A DNA stretch of 51,663 nt, taken from positions 1-51,663 of IMG/VR virus record IMGVR_UViG_3300050821_016825; one strand, 5' to 3'. Below the pieces are notes generated by a model, which worked only from the letters and a program-made list of their open reading frames with translations, was not told the origin of the DNA and did no database searches. Position 1 is the first letter of the stretch; each line of letters opens with the position of its first letter. Of this stretch, positions 22,613 through 30,022 are shown one piece after another. The position numbers were made by a program, and so were the translations under genes. This DNA is from a virus.

Positions 22613-24013
22613 TCAGGAAGCGGACGTTGACAATCTCGCAAATGCGTTGTCATCTATGGTCTGCACATCGAGTAGCTGGTTTATCCTCAATGCGTAGGCG
22701 CTCGTCTGGGCCAGGTTGACTCCATTGACCATGCCCTCGCGGAGCAGGTCGATGATGAACCCGGGCCGGTAGGCGACCCAGCGGTAGGCGAGGTTGCCGA
22801 AGACGGCGAACTGCGTGTTGGCGCTGGCGCTGGAGGGCAGGGACAGGACGCGATGGACGTCGTAGCCGAAGATGTTGCGTCCCGGCGTCGGGGCCTGCAC
22901 GTCGCCCCAGATGTAGTTGTTGATGCCGCCCTTGAGCTTCAGGAGGTTGCTGATCAGCGATTTGTTGCACCAGAGCTTGGCAGTGCCCGCGATCAGGCCG
23001 GAGCCCGACACGTCGCTGTCCGGAGCGTACTGTTCAGCAAGCGTGTAGATGAGTCCGTTGATGTCGTCGAAAGTAACGGTCGTGTCCGCGGTCTTGCCGG
23101 ACGTCGAGGAGCCGCCCAGGTAGTAGCGGTTCACCGTGGTGTCGAGCAGATCGGTCCACTGCGTGTCGGCCGTGTTGAAGCAGATCTCGTCCATCTTGCG
23201 GTCCATTTCCACGGTGGAAATGTGCATGAGCAGGGCCACCAGCTCGGGGCGGGCGTGCTCCAGCTCCTCGATGGAGAAGGGGTTTGTCAGGACGGTGAGC
23301 TTCTTCATGTTCCACGTCACCTGGGCAAGCGTCGGCTGGGTCCCAGTTCCGGCGGCCAGTTCGTTCGTGGTCGTGGCCGTGACGTTGGCGGTGATCTTCG
23401 GCAAGCGCATGATCTGGTTGTCGAGCGGGAACCAGGTGGCGTACTTGCGCAGGAGGTTCACTCGCGCGATGTTCTCGTAGAGGTAGGTGTTCCACAGCTC
23501 AGGGGCCAGGTAGCCGCCCTCGGAGCCCGTGGTCACGTCGATGTTGCGGACCTCGCGGCCCGTGCGGAGCATGTGTTCCTTTTCCTTGCTGTAGGCGTCG
23601 TGCAGCGTGGACGCCATTGCCCGGCCCGTGGAGACGTGGGCCATGGCGCGGAAGACGTTGGCGATCTGCTGGAAGTCCTGCTTCTTGCGCTCGTCGCGGG
23701 CGACCGCCGTGGACACGCCGTCCTCGGCCATCGCTTTCGCCTCGCCGTGCGGGACGTGGTACTTGCGCTCCAGTTTCGAGGCCTCGGCCTCGACCGTGCG
23801 CTTGGCGGCCTCGGCGCCGCCCTGGAAGATCATCTTGACCTGGTCATCGGTGAGCAGAACCGCCGGGGCCTCCGGGGCGCGCTCCTCGGAGACGCCCTGC
23901 GTCTTCAGGAAGGACTTGAGTATGTCGGACTGTTCGGCTGGTGTTTTTCCAGCCATTCGTTGCTGAACGCCTGCGAGGACTTCCTCGGGCTTCTCAGCGG
24001 TTGCGGTAGGCAT
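22613..24013 (-). CDS. HK97-fold major capsid protein (466 aa)
   Basis: N-terminal ~140 residues are charged and helical, like a scaffolding delta domain. Capsid core signatures follow: GSEGGYLAPELWNTYLYENI, VNLLRKYATWFPLDNQIMRL, LTNPFSIEELEHARPELVAL, DEICFNTADTQWTDLLDT, KLWCNKSLISNLLKLKGG, and RWVAYRPGFIIDLLREGMVN near the end. This matches the phage major capsid protein family; size suits cleavage of the N-terminus by the protease encoded just upstream. Start MPTATAEKPEE directly follows the protease stop. Confidence 0.9.
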   Translation of the reverse strand: MPTATAEKPEEVLAGVQQRMAGKTPAEQSDILKSFLKTQGVSEERAPEAPAVLLTDDQVKMIFQGGAEAAKRTVEAEASKLERKYHVPHGEAKAMAEDGVSTAVARDERKKQDFQQIANVFRAMAHVSTGRAMASTLHDAYSKEKEHMLRTGREVRNIDVTTGSEGGYLAPELWNTYLYENIARVNLLRKYATWFPLDNQIMRLPKITANVTATTTNELAAGTGTQPTLAQVTWNMKKLTVLTNPFSIEELEHARPELVALLMHISTVEMDRKMDEICFNTADTQWTDLLDTTVNRYYLGGSSTSGKTADTTVTFDDINGLIYTLAEQYAPDSDVSGSGLIAGTAKLWCNKSLISNLLKLKGGINNYIWGDVQAPTPGRNIFGYDVHRVLSLPSSASANTQFAVFGNLAYRWVAYRPGFIIDLLREGMVNGVNLAQTSAYALRINQLLDVQTIDDNAFARLSTSAS

Positions 24014-24014
24014 G

Positions 24015-25427
24015 TTAGGAATGAGAAGGGGATAGGCCGGCCAGGATCTGGTCCTGAAGACCGGCAAAGACCTCATCCAGTTTCTCCCGGGGGTGACCGT
24101 TGCGCAGGGCCTCTGCGGCTGCCTCCTCGTAGGCGCTTTGTATCCCTCTTGCGAAGGACGCCAGCGAGGCGGCCGGTATCTGCACGCAGGCCTTGCGTGC
24201 GCGCTCCGGGGCCTCCGGAGCGGTTGGGGCGGGTGGGGTGGATGCAATTTCGGGGGCCGCGGCAGGCGCCTCCTCCGCGATCGGTGCGGGAACTGGCGCT
24301 TCCGGCGTGGGTTGTTCGACGGGTGTTTCGGGGGCGGCAGGGGCCTCAGGGGCAGCGGGCGCTTCGATTGTCTTCTCCTCGGCCTTCACCTCCGCTGCCT
24401 CGACGGGCCCTGCGGGTGCCTCGGTCGCTTCGACAGGCTTGTCTTTAGCAGGCACCTCCACCTTCGCCTCGACTTTCTGTTCCTCCACCTTGACGGTCGC
24501 GAGGGCCTCTTCGAGTTTCTGCTCGACTCCCTGCCAGGCCTGCACCTCGTTGGCGGGCGGGTCCTCTCCGCGCATCTGGTAGAACTTCTTGAGCACGCGC
24601 GTGGAGGCCTTGTTGGCAGGCTGCTTGCGCTCGAAGTAGGTGATGCACTTCTGGACGTACTCCGCCGTCATCTTCTCGGCCATGCCCCGGATCGCTTCGG
24701 GGAGGGGCACCTCGGCCGACTTCTCCTCTTTCGCCCCGTGGCAGCGGCAGTCGCACTGGCGGCCCATGGCGCACTCGTCCATCTTGTCCGGGCCAGCACA
24801 GCTCGACCGATCGCAGGTGCTGCTCGTCGGGGGCGCTTCCTTGTCTGCACTGGCGCGGGCCATCTCCTCCACCTCGCTGGCCATCTTCTTGAGGCGCTCG
24901 GCCTGGTCCTCGCGGTTCAAGTGTCGGAGGTGGCGCTGGATCAGGGCGTCGTCGTTACTGGGGATCGTCACCACGGCCGTCTCGAGCAATTTGGCGCTGC
25001 GGTAGATCTGGACCTGGTTGCCGTCGCCGTCGGTCATGGTGTCCACGTTGTCCATGTCGGGGTCAAATCCCACGGAGACGCCGTGGATGAACCCTTCCGC
25101 GATCATGCGAAAGACCTTGTAGCCGAAGGGGTTGACGTCCTCCGGGGTGAACCGCAGGCGCATCTTCAACTGGCCGTTCTCCACCCGCACCGTGTCGGGC
25201 ATGGCGTTGGCGATGGGCAAACCGTCAGACCCGGTGAAGCCGCGGTCGTCGTGGGCCCAGGTGATGACGGGGTTTCTCTTGAACTGTTCTAGGTCCCAAC
25301 CCTTCGGGTCGATGATCGTGCCGTAACTGTCCACGGAAGGCGTGGAGGCGACGATGTCAACCGTCAGTGTCTTTCTGTCAATGTTGCGCGTGGCTACCGG
25401 AAAGTGCAGTCGCTGGACGATGGACAT
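24015..25427 (-). CDS. Prohead protease with scaffold-like C-terminus (470 aa)
   Basis: Residues 1-165 are a caudoviral prohead protease: VDSYGTIIDPKGWDLEQF, NPVITWAHD with His59, EGFIHGVSVGFDP with Ser118, and KLLETAVVTIPSNDDA with Glu149. The family is usually 170-250 residues. Here a Cys/His-rich patch follows (about 203-230, CDRSSC, CAMGRQCDCRCHG), then a helical part and a long Ala/Pro/Glu-rich tail. This suggests a fused scaffolding domain, consistent with no separate scaffold gene between protease and capsid. Drives from late promoter copy 3. Confidence 0.9.
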   Translation of the reverse strand: MSIVQRLHFPVATRNIDRKTLTVDIVASTPSVDSYGTIIDPKGWDLEQFKRNPVITWAHDDRGFTGSDGLPIANAMPDTVRVENGQLKMRLRFTPEDVNPFGYKVFRMIAEGFIHGVSVGFDPDMDNVDTMTDGDGNQVQIYRSAKLLETAVVTIPSNDDALIQRHLRHLNREDQAERLKKMASEVEEMARASADKEAPPTSSTCDRSSCAGPDKMDECAMGRQCDCRCHGAKEEKSAEVPLPEAIRGMAEKMTAEYVQKCITYFERKQPANKASTRVLKKFYQMRGEDPPANEVQAWQGVEQKLEEALATVKVEEQKVEAKVEVPAKDKPVEATEAPAGPVEAAEVKAEEKTIEAPAAPEAPAAPETPVEQPTPEAPVPAPIAEEAPAAAPEIASTPPAPTAPEAPERARKACVQIPAASLASFARGIQSAYEEAAAEALRNGHPREKLDEVFAGLQDQILAGLSPSHS

Positions 25428-25449
25428 GAGGTATTTGGGGGGACTTTCC

Positions 25450-25473
25450 CGCCCATTCTACCACAGGTTGTGG
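25450..25473 (-). promoter_or_regulatory. Late promoter copy 3: CCACAACCTGTGGTAGAATGGGCG
   Basis: Inverted repeat CCACA-ACC-TGTGG plus extended -10 TGGTAGAAT and GGGCG, 27 bases before the protease ATG. Same core as copies 1 and 2. Confidence 0.7.
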
Positions 25474-25492
25474 TCTGGTATTTTTTGGGCCA

Positions 25493-27622
25493 CTACAGGT
25501 TGGGCGGTACGAGCCTGTGCAGGATGCTGTCGCGCTGGCGCTTGAAGTCGGCGACGAGCGCCGTCTGGAACTTGGCCTCGACGTCGGCGTGGTACCTGAG
25601 GAACATCTCGTTGCGCTTGTGCTGGCGGTCCTCAGGATCGCCGATCTCGCCGGACGGCTGCAAGACACACCTGCAGTTCACCAGTTCCTCGGGCGGCAAG
25701 CTCGGGTCGCCGGGATACATGCCGTCACCTCCTGCCAGATGGAAAGGCTCGTCGATGGGGACGGTCTGGCCGTCTGCTTCCCCGTGAGAGTCGCGCTCCT
25801 TGCCGTCCATCGTGGTGGACCACATTTTCTCCTCGTAGCCCTGGGCCTGATAGGTGCGCAGGGCCCCGTCGTTGATGGACCCGGTCATCTCCGTGCGGGC
25901 GATCCGCAGCGAGCGGTAGCCCATTGACTCGCCGTAGAGGGCGTTGATGCGGCGGGCCAGCTCGCGCACGCCCACGCCGTCCTCGTAGGCCTGGGACAGG
26001 ACCTGACGCAACTGGTCCTCGGTGGTCTGCGTCGCCTGGGCGGACATGGTCAGAGACTTCTCCTCGATCGCTTGCTTCACGTTGGCCCGGAACACGTCCT
26101 CGTAGGGGACGGGCGTCGCCGCGCCCTGATTGGCCAGCTCGTTGCCCCTCCGGAAGGCCTCGATCAGGTAGAACAGCGAGAGGGCAGACAGTTTCTTCGC
26201 TTCCTTCTTCTTGTCGAAGAACTCACTGACGTCGTCGGGCAGATCGTCTGACTGATCATCGGCCCTTTTCAGTCTTTTTTTTTTGGCCTTGCGGCCTGTC
26301 TCGTCGGTGCTGTCTCCTTCGAGGTCCTGCTCGACGTCGTCGTCGATGGGGGCGTAAACCGTTTCCAGCGGCGTGATGTTGAAAGGAACGTAGGTCGCGT
26401 TCGCTGCGTCGGTCTCCAGAGGCTCTAACTCGAAAGCGGCTCGCCCTTCATCCGGGCGTAGTGCCCCCATGCCAAAGAGCATCTGCGTCGTCTTGCGCTT
26501 GTCGTCGAGGTCCTGGGGCACGAACTCCTCGAAGCTGAAGTAGAGATCGTCGGTCTTCGGGAAGGCAGGAAGATAATCGTTGGTGAGCGTGTCCACGAAC
26601 GACTCGACCAGCGGCAGCACGGTGAAGCGCTGGAAGACGTAGTTGCTTGCTTCGGCGTTCGCTCTCGTCTGGGACTCGGTGTGGCCAAGCATCTCGATGG
26701 GGATGCGGTAGTTGGCCAGGATCTCGTCCTTGGAGAGGTTCTTCAGTTCCGCGTACTGCATGTCGGCATTACTTTCCTGCGTCTTGTCGAACTTGAGGCC
26801 GTTGGGCATCACGGCGATCTTGCCGGAGTTCTTCGATCCGCCGTAGTTCTGCATCCAGGCATCGCGCAGGCGCTTGCGTTCCTCCTGGCCGATGGACTGG
26901 TCGCTGGAGAGGACGCCCGAGGGAACCGCCCCGTTCTGGAACCGATTGAAGTTGAGCACGTCCGCTTCCTTGTGGGAGTCGAGCGCGTAGCGGGCCGACT
27001 GGACGGGGGAATGTCCCCGATACCAGTTCTTCGGGTCCGGGTCCTTGAAGTGGATGACGTCAAGAGGGTCCAGTTCCATCTGACTTCCGGCGGCGCGGTA
27101 GATGTAACTTTCGATCTCGAAGTTTTCGTCCAGTTTCTCGAAGACGAAGGCGGGCATGAGCGGATGGAGCCGGGACGGCCCGCCGCCGAACTTGCCCGGG
27201 AGGCGGCCGTCGAGGAGCATGAACCCTTCCCCGTTGAGCAGGACGTACTTGAACAGCAGTTGCTTGAACTGCATCTGCGTCAGGATCGATCTCCCTCCCT
27301 TGATGGGCATGGGCATCTTGAGCGTCGAGAGGGCCTGGTGGTCCTCGATCAGTTCGTCCTCGCCGTTCTTCTTCTTGCGGTAGAGGCGCAGTTTCACGCG
27401 CGAGGCCTCCACAGACACGAGCGAGATGGCGGCGTAGAGCCAGGGGTTGTCGCCGTAGTAACTGAGGGACTCGTAGGCCTTGAAGGGCGCGGGCATCCCG
27501 GCCAGGCCACCAAAGGCGGCCAGGAAGGGGGCCGGGACCTGTCCGGATCGCTCCTCATGACCAAGGATTAACCGCCCTGCGTTCTGGAGCCGGTCGAGGA
27601 AGGAGCCTGGGCGCAGGGGCAT
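25493..27622 (-). CDS. Portal protein fused to MuF-like head morphogenesis domain (709 aa)
   Basis: N-terminal about 420 residues are an HK97-type portal: YGDNPWLYAAISLVSVEASR, LLFKYVLLNGEGFMLL, PLDVIHFKDPDPKNWYRGHS, and EILANYRIPIEMLGHTES with FVPQDLDDKRKTTQML. An acidic/lysine linker (TGRKAKKKRLKRADDQSDD) follows. Residues about 480-660 carry the MuF-type domain, with RIARTEMTGSINDGAL from 573 and VNCRCVL near 649, its conserved end. MuF is normally a separate minor head protein, so this is a natural fusion. It lies upstream of the protease as expected. Confidence 0.9.
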   Translation of the reverse strand: MPLRPGSFLDRLQNAGRLILGHEERSGQVPAPFLAAFGGLAGMPAPFKAYESLSYYGDNPWLYAAISLVSVEASRVKLRLYRKKKNGEDELIEDHQALSTLKMPMPIKGGRSILTQMQFKQLLFKYVLLNGEGFMLLDGRLPGKFGGGPSRLHPLMPAFVFEKLDENFEIESYIYRAAGSQMELDPLDVIHFKDPDPKNWYRGHSPVQSARYALDSHKEADVLNFNRFQNGAVPSGVLSSDQSIGQEERKRLRDAWMQNYGGSKNSGKIAVMPNGLKFDKTQESNADMQYAELKNLSKDEILANYRIPIEMLGHTESQTRANAEASNYVFQRFTVLPLVESFVDTLTNDYLPAFPKTDDLYFSFEEFVPQDLDDKRKTTQMLFGMGALRPDEGRAAFELEPLETDAANATYVPFNITPLETVYAPIDDDVEQDLEGDSTDETGRKAKKKRLKRADDQSDDLPDDVSEFFDKKKEAKKLSALSLFYLIEAFRRGNELANQGAATPVPYEDVFRANVKQAIEEKSLTMSAQATQTTEDQLRQVLSQAYEDGVGVRELARRINALYGESMGYRSLRIARTEMTGSINDGALRTYQAQGYEEKMWSTTMDGKERDSHGEADGQTVPIDEPFHLAGGDGMYPGDPSLPPEELVNCRCVLQPSGEIGDPEDRQHKRNEMFLRYHADVEAKFQTALVADFKRQRDSILHRLVPPNL

Positions 27623-27628
27623 TTCGCC

Positions 27629-27778
27629 TCATAGCATATCATTGCTCCGCTCTGCTGTCGCCCGCGCCGTTTCCAGGCGCTCGAGGTAGTGGTCCACAAG
27701 GTGAGCGAGGGACGGACTGGCCACCAGCTCGTCGAGGCGCTGCATCAGGGCCGAGCGCTCGCGGGCTTGCAGGGTCAC
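27629..27778 (-). CDS. Small helical protein (49 aa, GTG start)
   Basis: (M)TLQARERSALMQRLDELVAS PSLAHLV-like charged helix, ending ATAERSNDML. The GTG overlaps the stop of the preceding gene (GTGA), and the stop is 6 bases before the portal ATG, so it is translationally coupled. No family recognised. Confidence 0.5.
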   Translation of the reverse strand: MTLQARERSALMQRLDELVASPSLAHLVDHYLERLETARATAERSNDML

Positions 27779-28212
27779 GGCAGAAAGCGGGAGCGGAGGC
27801 TTTCTGCAAGGCCGACTAACTTGGCAGAATCGAGAGAGGGATTACGATGAAAGATTTCACTGATGTAATCCAGCAAGGCCCTCATCCGCTCGTCGATCTC
27901 CTCTCGGGAGTAGGTGTCGGGCGTGCCCTCGTACAGTTCCCACGTTCTGCCGCACTTCGGGCAGTGAATAGAAGTCGGCTCTTCGCAGTAGTCGTGCTCG
28001 CACGTCTCCTCGCCCTTGTCGGGCAAAGGATCAGCCTCCTGGCACCGAGGACAGGGAACCTTCACGATTGTCCCCCGCCTGGTGAAGCCTTCCCCGCCGA
28101 AATTAGCGGAGCCTTGCACGTCGGAGTAGCGGGTGTAGAAACATTTGTCGTAGCAGTATTTGCACTTTGGCTTCGGAGCGTTTTTCCTTTGGATGGATGA
28201 TCGGGACCTCAT
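27775..28212 (-). CDS. Multi-zinc-finger protein (145 aa)
   Basis: Three Cys-pair clusters: CKYCYDKC, VPCPRCQEADPLPDKG with a following CEHDYC, and IHCPKCGRTW. This suggests two zinc ribbons, followed by an acidic helix (SREEIDERMRALLDYISEIF). The ATG overlaps the stop of the DUF6166-like gene (ATGA). Probably nucleic-acid binding; role unknown. Confidence 0.65.
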   Translation of the reverse strand: MRSRSSIQRKNAPKPKCKYCYDKCFYTRYSDVQGSANFGGEGFTRRGTIVKVPCPRCQEADPLPDKGEETCEHDYCEEPTSIHCPKCGRTWELYEGTPDTYSREEIDERMRALLDYISEIFHRNPSLDSAKLVGLAESLRSRFLP

Positions 28213-28532
28213 TGATCGTCAGGGGAAGAAAGCACCTTGTGCAGCCAGGAGCGGACCTCGGCCTGGGTGATGATCCAGGTGTCGTCCTCGATCGCGGCGA
28301 TGATCTCGCGCTTGAAGTCCTGGTAGTGGCGCTGGGCCAGCTCGCCGCCCAGGGCGTCGGCCAGAATGGCGAGGGCCAGTTGGGCTGGCCCGGAACCGCC
28401 GTAGCCGACTTCAAATCCCGTCGGTGAGTGATTACGAATATCCAGTCTTGGATCGAGTGGCTGCCCATCGACAGTCACTTCCATACGACCATCGATTGAT
28501 CGTGCCCCTTGATAAAGTTTCGGACCGAACAT
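28209..28532 (-). CDS. DUF6166-like phage protein (107 aa)
   Basis: Contains VTVDGQPLDPRLDIRNHSPT and GFEVGYGGSGPAQLALAILA, the signature I associate with DUF6166, then DFKREIIAAIEDDTWIITQA. Function unknown. ATG at 28532 is preferred over the GTG at 28568 because a TTGACC/TACACT promoter lies between them and the leader before 28532 is C/T-rich. Confidence 0.7.
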   Translation of the reverse strand: MFGPKLYQGARSIDGRMEVTVDGQPLDPRLDIRNHSPTGFEVGYGGSGPAQLALAILADALGGELAQRHYQDFKREIIAAIEDDTWIITQAEVRSWLHKVLSSPDDQ

Positions 28533-28559
28533 GCAAGGATTGGAATTGAGGACGTAAAG

Positions 28560-28587
28560 AGTGTACACTGGTCCGGTATAGGGTCAA
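28560..28587 (-). promoter_or_regulatory. Overlapping divergent promoters around AGTGTACACT
   Basis: On the minus strand TTGACC (28582-28587), 16 bases, TACACT. The -10 is part of the 10-bp palindrome AGTGTACACT, so it also reads TACACT on the plus strand (28564-28569), 18 bases after TTGGAA. The minus promoter serves the DUF6166-like gene, the plus one the HNH gene. Confidence 0.55.
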
Positions 28588-28613
28588 TAAGAATATCTCG
28601 CACCGGCCAAGTC

Positions 28614-29039
28614 ATGAAGACGTGCGAAAGATGCGGACGGCTTCTCGGCCCCAAGACACACATTTGCGTGTCTGTTGACCTTCAAGGAGATCGATTTTGC
28701 AAAGACTGTAGCAAGCCCCTGTCAAACATTGGCTATGAGCGTTGGAGACGACTATGTCCCCAATGCGAGAAGCGTCGCTTTCGCGACAAAGAGCGAGCCG
28801 AGCGACAGAGGCTTCGCATGGAATACGGCGACGCCTGCCAACAATGCGGATACAACCGCTGCACCGCAGCTCTCCATTTCCATCACACCGACTCTTCAGA
28901 GAAATACGAATGGAATACCAAGGGACACGGCAATGCGTCAATCCGTGAGATTCGTGCTCATCCAGATCGGTTTATGCTGGTTTGTGCAAACTGCCATATT
29001 GAAATTCATCATCCTGCAAAATGTCGCGATGGTCCGTGA
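28614..29039 (+). CDS. HNH endonuclease with zinc ribbon (141 aa)
   Basis: N-terminal zinc pairs (CERCGRLL, then CKDCSKPL, CPQCEKRR) precede an HNH domain: CQQCGYNRCTAALHFHHTDS, a run to RFMLVCANCHIEIHH. Rightward gene in a leftward block and with lower GC than its surroundings, so an insertion. The last 68 bases overlap, antisense, a possible gene remnant at 28972-29103. Confidence 0.85.
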   Translation: MKTCERCGRLLGPKTHICVSVDLQGDRFCKDCSKPLSNIGYERWRRLCPQCEKRRFRDKERAERQRLRMEYGDACQQCGYNRCTAALHFHHTDSSEKYEWNTKGHGNASIREIRAHPDRFMLVCANCHIEIHHPAKCRDGP

Positions 29040-29103
29040 CCTTGCATTTCAGATCGGTGCGCTTGCCTTCGTAGACTTTGTTCATGGGACGATCCTGGCG
29101 CAT
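28972..29103 (-). pseudogene. Possible 5' remnant of a gene split by the HNH insertion
   Basis: A leftward frame starts MRQDRPMNKVYEGKRTDLKC and soon runs into the antisense of the HNH gene. Its K-V-Y-E-G-K-R-T start resembles the K-L-Y-Q-G-A-R-S start of the DUF6166-like protein on the other side of the HNH gene. It may be what is left of a related N-terminus after HNH insertion or recombination. Confidence 0.35.
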
Positions 29104-29159
29104 TTCGCTCTCGGGATCAAGTCAGGGGGCACCGGGAACTGCGCTGCGTCAAGCCGTTC

Positions 29160-29384
29160 TCAGAAGAACACCCGAGCGCGCAGATCGACCAGGGCCAGGG
29201 CGCGGCGGCCCTCGATCTCATTGAGGATGACGAGCCAGTCGGGGCACTCTTCGAGAAGGACCGCGTCGGCGTGAGCGCGGAGGTAGATGTTCTTGGCGTC
29301 GGTCACTTGCTGGTTGAAAGCGATGTCGAGAACGGCAACGGCGTGGATGTGTTCGGGGGAGTTCTGCAACAGGACGTCCGGCAT
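29160..29384 (-). CDS. Hypothetical protein (74 aa)
   Basis: MPDVLLQNSPEHIHAVAVLD, with balanced alpha/beta composition and ending RRALALVDLRARVFF. The start follows TAACCCCCGCCCCCCGCTCC, the pyrimidine-rich leader typical here, and a TACGCT box 26 bases upstream. No family recognised. Confidence 0.5.
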   Translation of the reverse strand: MPDVLLQNSPEHIHAVAVLDIAFNQQVTDAKNIYLRAHADAVLLEECPDWLVILNEIEGRRALALVDLRARVFF

Positions 29385-29465
29385 GGAGCGGGGGGCGGGG
29401 GTTACGGCACAGCGTATTCCTTTTCAAGCGTTGCACAAGAGATTAGCCCTGAAGAAAGCGACTTC

Positions 29466-29493
29466 TTGAGCGTGCGAACAAAAAGTGTATCGT
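29466..29493 (+). promoter_or_regulatory. Promoter TTGAGC-16-TATCGT
   Basis: TTGAGC (29466-29471), 16 bases, TATCGT (29488-29493). Six bases further comes an in-frame ATT, so this may drive a leaderless mRNA with a non-ATG start. Confidence 0.5.
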
Positions 29494-29775
29494 GTGAGCA
29501 TTTCCCCCCGGCGCTCCGCCACCGTCACGGAAGCTCAGGTATGCAGATACCTGGGAAACAATCTGGAGGCCGTGAAGGACCAGGCCAAGCAGTACCTGTG
29601 TCGCCAGATCGACGACCTCACGGCGGAGGAGCTGTTCGACCGGTTCTGGGACGGGCGCAGGAAGTACGGCGGGACGTTCGACGTGGAGTCGATCGCCTGC
29701 TTGCAGGAACTGCGCTGGGAAGCGCAGGACAGCGTTCTCTACTTTCTGCTGATGAAGTTCCAGCGCGAGCAGTAG
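29485..29775 (+). CDS. Conserved-looking phage protein, start uncertain (up to 96 aa)
   Basis: Well-behaved helical sequence: VTEAQVCRYLGNNLEAVKDQ, AKQYLCRQIDDLTAEELFDR, LQELRWEAQDSVLYFLLMKF. No ATG exists near the 5' end. The GTG codons at 29485 and 29494 lie inside or at the -10 box of the promoter, so they should not be on the transcript. ATT at 29500 is six bases after TATCGT and in frame, giving 91 residues. Function unknown. Confidence 0.6.
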   Translation: MYRVSISPRRSATVTEAQVCRYLGNNLEAVKDQAKQYLCRQIDDLTAEELFDRFWDGRRKYGGTFDVESIACLQELRWEAQDSVLYFLLMKFQREQ

Positions 29776-30022
29776 GTTGACAGAAGGAGGAAGATCGGGC
29801 ACTCTGTCCACGGCGAGGAAGCCTCGAGCCACCCCTCGCGTTTTTACATGACCACAAATATGCCGCCTCCATCGCGGCCCGCAGCGTCCGGGCCACAAGG
29901 ACGGGCTCGCTAGATCGGGCCAACTTGTCGAACTCCTCCTCGTCCCAGGAAGCAGAGCAGTCGTAGCCCCGGTATTTGCCGTCTGGGTCTTTGAAGATGG
30001 CGATGTAGTTGTCTGATGACAT
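29618..30022 (-). CDS. Small phage protein with overrun C-terminus (134 aa)
   Basis: First 60 residues (MSSDNYIAIFKDPDGKYRGY, EEEFDKLARSSEPVLVART, LRAAMEAAYLWSCK) look like a family of 60-90 residue phage proteins starting SDNY. After about residue 80 the frame runs antisense to the gene at 29485-29775 and becomes Arg/Ser-rich, so the natural stop was probably lost or the true end is earlier. Located just upstream in sequence of, and coupled to, the RtcB stop (TGATG). Confidence 0.45.
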   Translation of the reverse strand: MSSDNYIAIFKDPDGKYRGYDCSASWDEEEFDKLARSSEPVLVARTLRAAMEAAYLWSCKNARGGSRLPRRGQSARSSSFCQPTARAGTSSAESRERCPALPSAVPASRRSTPRRTSRRTSCARPRTGRTAPPP

